Shown: positions 17,361 to 25,618 of the stretch, piece after piece
Position numbering within the stretch: the stretch's first letter is position 1
How the letters are laid out: each line of letters starts with the position of its first letter
Assembly (NCBI RefSeq): GCF_006227205.1
Contig: NZ_VCNG01000003.1
Coordinates: 434,001-498,000 of the forward strand
DNA length: 64,000 bases
Direction: 5' to 3'
Source: Pseudomonas sp. ICMP22404
GTDB taxonomy: Bacteria > Pseudomonadota > Gammaproteobacteria > Pseudomonadales > Pseudomonadaceae
Notes under the pieces: model-generated
The model's database searches: none
The model's input: only the letters and a program-made list of their open reading frames with translations
What the model was told of the DNA's origin: nothing
Translations under genes and position numbers: made by a program

Positions 17361-19361
17361 ATGTCCTTGCCCAAACATCATCTGGAATTGCTCAGCCCTG
17401 CCCGCGACGTGACCATCGCCCGCGAGGCCATCCTGCATGGCGCCGACGCCGTGTACATCGGTGGCCCGAGTTTCGGCGCGCGTCACAACGCCTGCAACGA
17501 AGTGGGCGATATCGCCCGGCTGGTGGAGTTCGCCCACCGCTACCACGCCCGGGTATTCACCACGATCAACACCATCCTCCACGACAACGAGCTGGAGCCG
17601 GCCCGCCAGTTGATCCACCAGCTGTACGATGCGGGTGTCGATGCGTTGATCGTCCAGGACCTGGGGGTGATGGAGCTGGACATTCCGCCGATCGAACTGC
17701 ACGCCAGCACCCAGACCGACATCCGTACCCTGGCCCGGGCGAAGTTCCTCGACCAGGCCGGCTTTTCGCAACTGGTGCTGGCCCGCGAGCTGAACCTGCA
17801 GGAAATCCGCGCCATCGCCGACGAAACCGATGCTGCCATCGAATTCTTCATCCACGGCGCGCTGTGCGTGGCATTCTCCGGCCAGTGCAATATCTCCCAC
17901 GCCCAGAACGGACGCAGCGCCAACCGTGGCGACTGCTCCCAGGCCTGCCGCCTGCCCTACACCCTCAAGGACGACCAGGGTCGGGTCGTCGCCTACGAAA
18001 AACACCTGCTGTCGATGAAGGACAACAACCAGAGCGCCAACATCCGCGCCTTGGTGGAAGCCGGCGTGCGCTCGTTCAAGATCGAGGGGCGCTACAAGGA
18101 CATGGGCTATGTGAAGAACATCACCGCCTACTACCGCCAGCGCCTGGACGACGTCCTCGAAGACCGCCCCGACCTGGCCCGCGCGTCCAGCGGTCGTACC
18201 GCGCACTTCTTCGTGCCCGACCCGGACAAGACCTTCCACCGTGGCAGCACCGACTACTTCGTCAGCGAGCGCAAGATCGACATCGGTGCCTTCGACTCAC
18301 CGACCTTCACCGGCGTGCCGGTGGGCGTGGTGGAAAAAGTCGGCAAGCGCGACCTGCAGGTCGTGACCTTCGATCCGTTGTCCAACGGCGACGGCCTGAA
18401 TGTGCTGGTCAAGCGTGAAGTGGTGGGCTTCCGGGCCAACATCGCCGAGCCCAAGGGCGAATTCGAAGAAGACGGCCAGAAGCGCTACCGCTACCGCGTC
18501 GAGCCGAACGAAATGCCAGCCGGGATGTACCAGTTGCGCCCCAACCACCCGTTGAGCCGCAACCTGGACCATAACTGGCAGCAAGCCCTGCTCAAGACCT
18601 CATCCGAGCGCCGTGTTGGCCTGGCGTGGAACGCGCGCCTGCGCGAAGAGCGCCTGGAACTGACGGCCACCAGCGAGGAAGGCATCCGTGCCAGCGTCGC
18701 CCTGGACGGACCGTTCGGCGTGGCCAACAAGCCGGAGCAGGCCCTGGAGCAATTGCACGACCTGCTCGGCCAACTGGGTACCACCGAATACCACGCCACC
18801 GCCATCGAGCTGGATGCGCCCCAGGCGTTCTTCATTCCCAACTCGCAGCTCAAGGCGTTGCGGCGCGAAGCCATCGAAGCCCTGACCGCCGCCCGCGTCA
18901 AAGCTCACCCACGCGGTGGCCGCAAGGCCGAGACCAGTCCGCCACCGGTGTACCCGGAGTCGCACCTGTCGTTCCTGGCCAACGTCTACAACCAGAAGGC
19001 CCGGGACTTCTATCATCGCCATGGCGTCAAGCTGATCGACGCGGCGTTCGAGGCTCACGAAGAAACCGGTGAAGTGCCGGTGATGATCACCAAGCACTGC
19101 CTGCGCTTCTCGTTCAACCTCTGCCCCAAGCAGGCCAAGGGCGTCACCGGCGTGCGCACCAAGGTCGCGCCGATGCAGCTCATCCATGGGGATGAAGTCC
19201 TGACACTGAAGTTCGACTGCAAGCCTTGCGAGATGCATGTGGTCGGCAAGATCAAGGGCCACATCCTCGACCTGCCGTTGCCGGGCAGCACGGCGCAGCC
19301 GGTGGTCGGGTACATCAGCCCTGAAGACCTGCTCAAGACGATTCCTCGCGCACCGCATTAA
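17361..19361 (+). CDS. rlhA: 23S rRNA 5-hydroxycytidine synthase RlhA (U32 family)
   Basis: 666 residues, close to E. coli RlhA (YdcP) in length and sequence over its whole span: MSLPKHHLELLSPARD at the start, the peptidase-U32 region with CSQACRLPY and SFKIEGRYKDMGYVKN, and the C-terminal CLRFSFNLCPKQAKG and DCKPCEMHVVGKIK. In E. coli this protein is needed for hydroxylation of C2501 of 23S rRNA. The annotation of such proteins as collagenase-like peptidases is historical. Single gene, followed by REPs. Confidence 0.85.
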   Translation: MSLPKHHLELLSPARDVTIAREAILHGADAVYIGGPSFGARHNACNEVGDIARLVEFAHRYHARVFTTINTILHDNELEPARQLIHQLYDAGVDALIVQDLGVMELDIPPIELHASTQTDIRTLARAKFLDQAGFSQLVLARELNLQEIRAIADETDAAIEFFIHGALCVAFSGQCNISHAQNGRSANRGDCSQACRLPYTLKDDQGRVVAYEKHLLSMKDNNQSANIRALVEAGVRSFKIEGRYKDMGYVKNITAYYRQRLDDVLEDRPDLARASSGRTAHFFVPDPDKTFHRGSTDYFVSERKIDIGAFDSPTFTGVPVGVVEKVGKRDLQVVTFDPLSNGDGLNVLVKREVVGFRANIAEPKGEFEEDGQKRYRYRVEPNEMPAGMYQLRPNHPLSRNLDHNWQQALLKTSSERRVGLAWNARLREERLELTATSEEGIRASVALDGPFGVANKPEQALEQLHDLLGQLGTTEYHATAIELDAPQAFFIPNSQLKALRREAIEALTAARVKAHPRGGRKAETSPPPVYPESHLSFLANVYNQKARDFYHRHGVKLIDAAFEAHEETGEVPVMITKHCLRFSFNLCPKQAKGVTGVRTKVAPMQLIHGDEVLTLKFDCKPCEMHVVGKIKGHILDLPLPGSTAQPVVGYISPEDLLKTIPRAPH

Positions 19362-19378
19362 GCAATGCCGCAATGGCC

Positions 19379-19601
19379 TGTGGGAGCGGGCTTGCTCGCG
19401 AAAGCGGTGGATCTGTCGCTGAAACGCTGACAGGACCGCCGTCATCGCGGGCAAGCCCGGCTCCCACAAGATCAGGTGGCATATGCAAAGACCGCATACA
19501 CCCTGAGTCCTCTGTGGGAGCGAGCCTGCTCGCGATAGCGGTGGGTCTGTCACGCAGATGTTGAATGTGCCGCCGTCATCGCGAGCAGGCTCGCTCCCAC
19601 A
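19379..19601. repeat. Two REP pairs
   Basis: Four REP units (near 19379, 19445, 19514 and 19577) in alternating orientation, two inverted pairs, filling most of the 409-bp gap between rlhA and the dipeptidase. The rest of the gap shows no gene. Confidence 0.8.
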
Positions 19602-19770
19602 GTGGCGCTGCCCGCCTGGTTGTTTTTCATTTCTGCGCCGTTTTTGCTTGAGTGTGCGACAAATCCACCTCATAGGCTCCCTGCCCGCTGGGCAGCAGTG
19701 TTAGGTTGCGTAGTTGTTTCGCCAATGAAACATCTTCCTTCAACTCGCCTGCAAAGGAATGCCCCCAGCA

Positions 19771-21510
19771 ATGGACTTCTCGCTCAAGCACCTGGCTGTG
19801 ACCACCCTGCTGCTGTCCAGCTTCGCAACACTCTCCGCGCCAGCACTCGCCAACATCACCGCGCAGCAGAGCGCGACGCTCGTCAAGACCCTCGCTGACA
19901 CATCGGTCACCGACTTCAGGCAATTCCTGGGCAGCGTGGCCAAGAGTGACCTGGCCAAAACCGCCGACCTGGGTCCGGCCATCAACGCCTTTCTCGACAA
20001 CAAGCCCCTTTCAACCGAACAGCAGAATGAAATCCATCGTCTGCTGGGCATCTACGCGCGAGTGAAATACGGCAGCGCCGCCACCGAAACCCTGAAAGAA
20101 CTGGTAGCGATCCCGACCTACCGCAAGGACGGCGTGGCCCAGCACGAGAATCCCGAATTCCTCAAAATCGCCGACAAGATCAAGAGCCTCGCCCAGACCT
20201 TCAATCTGAACTTCCGCAACATCGACAACCGTGTCTATGAAATTTCCCTGCCAGGCAGCGGCGACGAAGTCGTGGGTATCCACGCACACGCCGATGTGGT
20301 CCCGGTGACGCCGGAAAACTGGGTGCTGAAGGACGGCACACGGCTCGACCCGTTCAAAGTCACCCTGGTGGGCGACCGCATGTACGGCCGAGGCACGGAG
20401 GATGACAAGAACGGTATCGTCGTGGCGCTCTATGCCATGAAGATCATCAAGGAAGAGAAGCTGCCCCTGGCGAGGAACTTCAAGCTGTTGGTGGACACCA
20501 CCGAAGAAACCACCGGCGACGCGATCCCCTACTACTTCGAACACAACCCGACGCCGAATTACAACCTGGCGCTGGATGGCGGCTACCCGGTCGTGATTGC
20601 CGAAAAAGGCTATGGCACGGTCATGGCAAACTTTGCCCGCCGCCCCGCACAAGGCAAGGGCGCCGAAATTACAGCCCTGACCGGTGGCCTGGCAACCAAC
20701 CAGATTCCATCGACATCGGTGGCCACCTTCGTCGCTGACAAGCCTGCCAAACTGGCCGCCAGCCTGCTCAAGGCCGGTACCGATTATGCCAAGCGCAACG
20801 GCGGCAACTTCGAGGTCGCCAGCCAGGTCGTCGGCAAAGACGTCCAACTGACCTTTACCGGTGTTTCCGCTCACTCGTCAGAACCCGAGTCGGGCGTGAA
20901 CCCGGTAGCGCGGATGCTGGACTTCATCAACGGCCTCGACGGCAAGGTCGCACTCAAGCACAACCACATCACCGACGCCGCCCGCTACGCCGCTGACAAC
21001 TGGGGCCTGGACTACCTGGGCAAGCAGTTGGGGATTGGCTTCTCCGACGCGTTCATGGGCCCGCTGACCGCCTCCCTGACCTACGTCGGCATGGATGAGA
21101 AGACCTTCAAGCTCGCCGTCAACCTGCGTGTTCCAGTCGGCAAGCCCACTGAAGCGCTCAAGTCCGAAATTGCCGACAAACTGGCTGCCTGGAGCAAGAA
21201 GTCCCACGTGGCGGTGGCCTTCGATTACTCCATCGACGAACCGATGTACCGCAACCCCGAGGGTGAATGGGTCAAGGCGCTGCTAGCCGTGGCCACCGAG
21301 AACCTGGGCATGGAACACAAGTACGGCACCTCGGCGGGCGCCACTTCGGTCCACGACCTGCCCAACGGCGTGCAGTTCGGCCTGGCAATGCCCGACGTCA
21401 AATACACCGGGCATAACGACAACGAGTTCAAGACGGTCGAGCAGTTCATGTTGGACTTGCAGATCGTGACCGAGATGATGGGGCGGATCGGGCAGATGCC
21501 GACGCTCTGA
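19771..21510 (+). CDS. Exported M20-family dipeptidase
   Basis: 579 residues with a signal peptide (MDFSLKHLAVTTLLLSSFAT..., cleavage near APALA-N). Metal-binding motifs of the M20/PepV group are present: HAHADVVPV, YGRGTEDDKNG, DTTEETTGD, and the late His in YTGHNDNEF. Expected to cleave dipeptides in the periplasm. ATG 19771 (AAGGA 12 bases upstream) is preferred over ATG 19759, which abuts the AAGGA, but neither spacing is ideal. A strong terminator follows. Confidence 0.85.
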   Translation: MDFSLKHLAVTTLLLSSFATLSAPALANITAQQSATLVKTLADTSVTDFRQFLGSVAKSDLAKTADLGPAINAFLDNKPLSTEQQNEIHRLLGIYARVKYGSAATETLKELVAIPTYRKDGVAQHENPEFLKIADKIKSLAQTFNLNFRNIDNRVYEISLPGSGDEVVGIHAHADVVPVTPENWVLKDGTRLDPFKVTLVGDRMYGRGTEDDKNGIVVALYAMKIIKEEKLPLARNFKLLVDTTEETTGDAIPYYFEHNPTPNYNLALDGGYPVVIAEKGYGTVMANFARRPAQGKGAEITALTGGLATNQIPSTSVATFVADKPAKLAASLLKAGTDYAKRNGGNFEVASQVVGKDVQLTFTGVSAHSSEPESGVNPVARMLDFINGLDGKVALKHNHITDAARYAADNWGLDYLGKQLGIGFSDAFMGPLTASLTYVGMDEKTFKLAVNLRVPVGKPTEALKSEIADKLAAWSKKSHVAVAFDYSIDEPMYRNPEGEWVKALLAVATENLGMEHKYGTSAGATSVHDLPNGVQFGLAMPDVKYTGHNDNEFKTVEQFMLDLQIVTEMMGRIGQMPTL

Positions 21511-21515
21511 GTACA

Positions 21516-21550
21516 CCTGCCAGCCAGTTATTTCCAGGCTGGCAGGTTTT
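21516..21550 (+). terminator. Rho-independent terminator
   Basis: Perfect 10-bp stem CCTGCCAGCC / GGCTGGCAGG (21516-21525 and 21537-21546) followed by TTTT, 6 bp after the dipeptidase stop. Confidence 0.9.
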
Positions 21551-21552
21551 AA

Positions 21553-21663
21553 TGTGGCGAGGGGATTCAGCGAAACGTCGCACCGCCCCGCTGGGCTGCG
21601 AAGCGGCCCTAAGATTGTGGGGCCGCTTCGCGCCCCAGCGGGGATAAATCCCCTCGCCACAGG
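21553..21663. repeat. Long imperfect inverted repeat (GTGGCGAGGGGAT family)
   Basis: Outer arms GTGGCGAGGGGAT and ATCCCCTCGCCAC enclose GCTGGGCTGCGAAGCGGCCC and its near complement. It is a second REP-like family, distinct from the GGGAGCGAGC type; the other copy is at 59156. Confidence 0.75.
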
Positions 21664-21695
21664 TTTGGTCTATTCCTTCAGACAGGTGCTTTAGT

Positions 21696-21908
21696 CTATT
21701 TCTTCGGATTGGCGCTTTGGTCTGTAATGTCAGTCAATTCCAATCCCCACTCCCCATGCAGGTACCAATCCTCCCCGATCATCTCAGCCGGATGCATGGT
21801 CCGGTCGGCGCCGTTGCCACAGGCCAGGGCGTTCGACGCGCAGTAACGGTCGCAGCCCCAGCAGATGCGTTCAGGGTGTTTGGGACTTACGGGAAAGGGC
21901 TTGGCCAT
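21696..21908 (-). CDS. DUF3079 family small protein
   Basis: 70 residues from the ATG at 21906-21908. The text FPVSPKHPERICWGCDRYC followed by ACGNGADRTMHPAEMIGEDW matches the short Cys-containing DUF3079 family (C-x2-C-x3-C arrangement suggests a metal or Fe-S site). Function is unknown. A perfect ANR box lies 60 bp upstream, between this gene and the divergent ftr operon, so low-oxygen induction is possible. Confidence 0.75.
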   Translation of the reverse strand: MAKPFPVSPKHPERICWGCDRYCASNALACGNGADRTMHPAEMIGEDWYLHGEWGLELTDITDQSANPKK

Positions 21909-21967
21909 GGGAACCCCGCTGAAAGATGGGTGTAGCTGCACCCTACCGCGCCAGTCCCGTACAGCCC

Positions 21968-21981
21968 TTGATTTCGATCAA
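21968..21981. promoter_or_regulatory. ANR/FNR box (ftrA / DUF3079 divergent region)
   Basis: TTGATTTCGATCAA matches the TTGAT-N4-ATCAA consensus at all ten positions. Centred about 66 bp from the DUF3079 start and 122 bp from the ftrA start. If it activates ftrA from -41.5, transcription would begin near 22016, just ahead of the Fur-like box. Confidence 0.75.
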
Positions 21982-22020
21982 GAGCCTTCCTCTCATCGCT
22001 TTCATGGAATCACGCTGAAA

Positions 22021-22039
22021 ATTGACAATAATCATTATT
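22021..22039 (+). promoter_or_regulatory. Fur-like box
   Basis: ATTGACAATAATCATTATT matches 12 of 19 positions of the GATAATGATAATCATTATC consensus, with an unbroken run ATAATCATTAT. It lies 58 bp upstream of ftrA and 40 bp downstream of the ANR box, as expected for iron repression. Confidence 0.7.
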
Positions 22040-22096
22040 ATTCGCAGCGAAGCTCCCTAGACTCCGGCCAACTCTTACGTCGTCCAGGAAGTCATC

Positions 22097-22627
22097 ATGC
22101 GCACGCCCGTTCCCCTGTCTCTCGCCCTCCTCGTTCTCGCGCCACTGGCCCAGGCTAAGGAATACCCCATCGGCGAACCGCAAATGTGCCCGGGACTGGA
22201 AGTCGGCGCGGTGTACCTGCAACCGATTGAAATGGCCCCGGCCGGCATGATGCGCGCCACTGCTGATTCCGATGTTCACCTGGAAGCGGATATCCGCGCC
22301 ACGGCGGACAACCCGCAAGGCTTCCAGGAAGGCAGCTTCGTGCCTTACCTCAACGTGTCGTTCCTGCTGAAAAAACAGGGCAACGACACCGAGCTCAAGG
22401 GTGACTTCCACGCCATGGTCGCCAATGACGGACCGCACTACGGCGACAACGTGAAGCTGCTCGGCCCCGGCAAATATCAACTGACCTTCACCCTCCTGCC
22501 CCCCGGCGGTCATGGCTCGCTCGGTCGTCATACCGATAAGGAAACCGGCGTCGCGCCGTGGTTCGAACGTTGTGAATTGCACTACGAATTTGTCTACGCC
22601 GGGATCGGCAAGAAAGGCGGATATTGA
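22097..22627 (+). CDS. ftrA: Periplasmic iron-binding protein FtrA (P19/Tp34 family)
   Basis: 176 residues with a signal peptide (MRTPVPLSLALLVLAPLAQA-K). The mature protein has the P19/Tp34 pattern: EYPIGEPQMCPGLEVGAVYLQPIEM, LEADIRATADNP and FHAMVANDGPHYGDNVKL, with Met, His and Glu residues positioned for metal binding. P19-type proteins bind ferrous iron or copper/iron pairs in the periplasm. First gene of ftrABCD, with a Fur-like box and an ANR box upstream. Confidence 0.85.
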   Translation: MRTPVPLSLALLVLAPLAQAKEYPIGEPQMCPGLEVGAVYLQPIEMAPAGMMRATADSDVHLEADIRATADNPQGFQEGSFVPYLNVSFLLKKQGNDTELKGDFHAMVANDGPHYGDNVKLLGPGKYQLTFTLLPPGGHGSLGRHTDKETGVAPWFERCELHYEFVYAGIGKKGGY

Positions 22628-22629
22628 AG

Positions 22630-22986
22630 ATGGCCCGCCGAACCTGCGGGCAGCCCGCAAGGTATGGACGCCTGGCCTGGCTGATGCTGGCGGGCCTGCT
22701 GCCCTCACTGGCCCAGGCCGAGCTGCCGACTTATGAGCTAAGCATCCGCGACGGACATTTCACCCCGGCGCTGTTGGAAGTAGCGGCCGGACAGCGCTTC
22801 AAGATCGTGCTGAAAAACGTCGGCCAGGGCCCGGCGGAGTTCGAGAGCACGCCATTGCGAGTGGAAAAAGTGCTGTCGCCCGGGGTCACCACCTTTGTCG
22901 TGATTCACCCGTTGCGTCCGGGGCACTATCCGTTTTTCGATGAATTCAATCCGCAACTGCCCGAGGGCGGCATCCTGGCCCAGTAA
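22630..22986 (+). CDS. ftrB: Cupredoxin-like protein FtrB
   Basis: 118 residues: signal peptide (to about LAQA-E) and a cupredoxin-like beta fold with ELSIRDGHFTPALLEVAAGQ, FKIVLKNVGQGPAEFES and HPLRPGHYPFFDEF. In FtrABCD systems this protein is proposed to oxidise ferrous iron for the permease. Classical type-1 copper ligands are incomplete, as is usual for this subgroup. ATG at 22630 is used; a TTG two codons earlier is possible. Begins 2 bp after ftrA. Confidence 0.75.
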   Translation: MARRTCGQPARYGRLAWLMLAGLLPSLAQAELPTYELSIRDGHFTPALLEVAAGQRFKIVLKNVGQGPAEFESTPLRVEKVLSPGVTTFVVIHPLRPGHYPFFDEFNPQLPEGGILAQ

Positions 22987-23008
22987 TCGGTCAGCAGGAG
23001 GCGTTTGC

Positions 23009-23863
23009 ATGACTCAATCGATGTTTATTGTCTGGCGCGAAAGCGTCGAGGCCTTGTTGGTACTCGGGATTCTCCAGGCCTGGGTCAGCCGGCAGCGACA
23101 GACCCGGCAATTATTGCGCTACGTCTGGAGCGGCGCTGCCCTGGGCCTGCTGCTTTCGACCGCGCTGGCCGGTCTGATCCTGCTGGCCGGCGAGGCCATG
23201 AGCGGCGCGGCCAACGAATGGTTCCAGGCCTCATTGGCGCTGTTCGCCAGTGTGCTGATCGTGCAGATGGTGAGCTGGATGCACCGCAACGCCGGCACGC
23301 TCAAGCAGGAACTGACCCGTCACGCCGATCAGCGCCTGGACCGCCAGGGTGGCCTGGGCCTGCTGGTCCTGGCGCTGTTGGCCGTGAGCCGAGAAGGCAG
23401 TGAAACCGTGGTCTTCCTGTATGGTGCCGGGGCCCGCCTGCAGGGGCCGCAGTTGGGCCTGTTCGCCATTGGCGCGGTGACTGGGCTGGTACTGGCGCTG
23501 CTGACCGTTTCCTTGCTGCACAGCAGTCGACGGTTCATCTCATGGCCACGTTTCTTTGCCATCAGCGAGGCAATTCTTTTGTTGCTGGGAGCGGCGTTGC
23601 TGGTCAGCGGTATCGAACGGGTCGGCGGACAGTTGCTTGCGATGGACTGGCCTGAGGCAGTGTATCGCGGCATCGGCGATGCCCTGTGGGACACCAGCGC
23701 GATCCTGGATGATGGTCATGGGTTCGGTGGTTTCCTGGCCGATTTTGCCGGGTATCGGGCGAGTCCCAGTGCACTGACGTTGCTGGTGTGGATCGGTTAT
23801 TGGCTGACCGTCGTCGGCTGGCTGCGGCCACGCAAGGTGGAAACCCTGCCATGCCCGACCTGA
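23009..23863 (+). CDS. ftrC: FTR1-type iron permease FtrC
   Basis: 284 residues with about seven transmembrane helices. Both FTR1 iron motifs are present: RESVEALLV (REXXE) in helix 1 and SREGSETVVF (REXXE) near residue 130. AGGAG lies 8 bases before the ATG at 23009. It overlaps ftrD by 13 bp. Moves iron across the inner membrane, coupled in known systems to the cupredoxin and ferredoxin partners. Confidence 0.9.
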   Translation: MTQSMFIVWRESVEALLVLGILQAWVSRQRQTRQLLRYVWSGAALGLLLSTALAGLILLAGEAMSGAANEWFQASLALFASVLIVQMVSWMHRNAGTLKQELTRHADQRLDRQGGLGLLVLALLAVSREGSETVVFLYGAGARLQGPQLGLFAIGAVTGLVLALLTVSLLHSSRRFISWPRFFAISEAILLLLGAALLVSGIERVGGQLLAMDWPEAVYRGIGDALWDTSAILDDGHGFGGFLADFAGYRASPSALTLLVWIGYWLTVVGWLRPRKVETLPCPT

Positions 23864-25212
23864 ATGCCTGGCTCCAGCGCCTGGGTGACGGCATGCGCCG
23901 CCACGGCGCGATCATTCGTGCGGTGCAATGGGCGGTGGTGCTGTTCTATGGGGTGCTGCTGGTGATACCTGCATTCCTGCCCTTGCCGGACAGCCAGGCG
24001 CGCCTTTTCGACAACCTCACATTGTTGGCTCAATTTCTGTTCTGGGGCCTCTGGTGGCCCTTCGTGTTGCTGTCGATTGTGCTGTTCGGCCGGCTCTGGT
24101 GTGGTGTGCTGTGTCCAGAAGGGGCCTTGAGCGAATGGGCCAGCCACTACGGCAAGGGCCTGGGCATGCCCCGAGGCCTGCGCTGGGCCGGCTGGCCGAC
24201 CCTGGCGTTCTGCCTGACCACGATCTATGGCCAACTCATCAGCGTCTATGACTATGCCCAGGCTGCGTTGTTGATCCTCGGCGGTTCGACCGTCGCGGCG
24301 GTGATCGTCGGCCTGCTGTTCGCCCGGGGCAAACGGGTGTGGTGCCGCTACCTGTGCCCGGTCAGCGGCGTCTTCGCCCTGCTCGCCCGTTTGGCGCCAG
24401 TGCATTTTCAGGTGGACGAACAACGCTGGCTGGAAAACCCGGCGCCCCGTCGGCCACCGCCCAACTGCGCGCCCTTGCTGGACATTCGTCGCATGCAAGG
24501 CGCCGCCGACTGCCACGCCTGCGGTCGTTGCAGCGGCCAGCGCGATGCCGTGCGCCTGATCGCCCGTTCCAGCAACCAGGAAATCCTTCACTCGACACCG
24601 AGTAGCGTCTCGCCGTGGGACGTGCGCTTGCTGTTGTTCGGCGTCATTGGCCTGGCCATGGGCGCTTTCCAGTGGACCGTCAGCCCGTGGTTCATCGCCT
24701 TGAAGCAGAACCTGGCCCAATGGCTGATCACCCACGATCTGCTCTGGCCCCTTCAGGACAACGCGCCGTGGTGGCTGCTGACGCACTATCCGCAGCTCAA
24801 TGACAGTTTCAGTTGGCTCGATGGGTTGTGCATCCTTGCCTACCTGGGCATGAGTGCCTTGTTGCTGGGCGGTTCGTTGACGCTGCTGATACGCCTGGCG
24901 GCGAAAATATCGGGGGATGCTGCACAGTATTGGCCCTTGGCCATCATCTTGACGCCTCTTGGTGGTGCAGGGCTGTTTCTCGGCTTGTCAGCCACCACGG
25001 TGAAGCTGTTGCGCTATGAAGGATTGTCGCTCGAATGGGTACAACCGGCTCGGGCCGCGCTGTTGCTGGCGGCGATGAGCTGGAGCCTGTGGCTGGGTTG
25101 GAAACGCCTGGAACAGGTGCCCCCGGTTCGACGATTACCTGCCATGACATGCCTGGCATTGGCCTGCGGCCTGGTGGGATATGGCTGGTGGTTGCAGTTC
25201 TGGGGGTGGTGA
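23851..25212 (+). CDS. ftrD: Polyferredoxin-like membrane protein FtrD
   Basis: 453 residues with about nine hydrophobic segments and NapH-like cysteine motifs: CGVLCPEGALSEW, CRYLCPVSGVFALLARL, and a soluble cluster CHACGRCSGQRDAV near residue 225. In FtrABCD systems it is thought to recycle electrons from iron oxidation. Start at ATG 23851, inside the end of ftrC, indicating translational coupling. Last gene of the operon. Confidence 0.85.
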   Translation: MPDLNAWLQRLGDGMRRHGAIIRAVQWAVVLFYGVLLVIPAFLPLPDSQARLFDNLTLLAQFLFWGLWWPFVLLSIVLFGRLWCGVLCPEGALSEWASHYGKGLGMPRGLRWAGWPTLAFCLTTIYGQLISVYDYAQAALLILGGSTVAAVIVGLLFARGKRVWCRYLCPVSGVFALLARLAPVHFQVDEQRWLENPAPRRPPPNCAPLLDIRRMQGAADCHACGRCSGQRDAVRLIARSSNQEILHSTPSSVSPWDVRLLLFGVIGLAMGAFQWTVSPWFIALKQNLAQWLITHDLLWPLQDNAPWWLLTHYPQLNDSFSWLDGLCILAYLGMSALLLGGSLTLLIRLAAKISGDAAQYWPLAIILTPLGGAGLFLGLSATTVKLLRYEGLSLEWVQPARAALLLAAMSWSLWLGWKRLEQVPPVRRLPAMTCLALACGLVGYGWWLQFWGW

Positions 25213-25242
25213 TCCCACGAGACAGTGCATACGCCGCCAGAA

Positions 25243-25598
25243 CCTGTGGGAGCGAGCCCGCTCGCGATGACGCCCGCACATCCAACATCTTCCTGGACTG
25301 ACACGCCGCTATCGCGAGCAGGCTCGCTCCCACACGGGGTCTGCGGCGTATACAGCATCCCGTACAACGCAAAACCTGTGGGAGCGAGCTTGCTCGCGAT
25401 GACGCCGGCACATCCAACATCATCCTGGACTGACACACCGCTATCGCGAGCAGGCTCGCTCCCACATGGGGTTTGCGGCGTATACAGCATCCCGTACAAC
25501 GCAAAACCTGTGGGAGCGAGCCTGCTCGCGATGACGCCGGCACATCCAACATCTTCCTGGACTGACCCACCGCTATCGCGAGCAGGCTCGCTCCCACA
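25243..25598. repeat. Three REP pairs in a 132-bp tandem array
   Basis: Six REP units as three inverted pairs. The AACCTGTGGG junction repeats at 25241, 25373 and 25505, giving a 132-bp period; the linker text (ACATCCAACAT, GGCGTATACAGCATCCCGT) is also repeated. It fills the gap between the convergent ftrD and chemoreceptor genes; no gene is seen. Confidence 0.85.
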
Positions 25599-25618
25599 TA
25601 CCTTTCACCCCGACTCGG

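Noticed and set aside
16003..18239. Long minus-strand open frames opposite the GGDEF gene and rlhA
   Set aside because: Shadow frames caused by GC-rich third positions; the plus-strand genes have clear motifs.
25243..25598. Regular repeats that could look like a CRISPR array
   Set aside because: Units are inverted REP pairs with repeated linkers, not direct repeats with unique spacers, and no cas genes are near.
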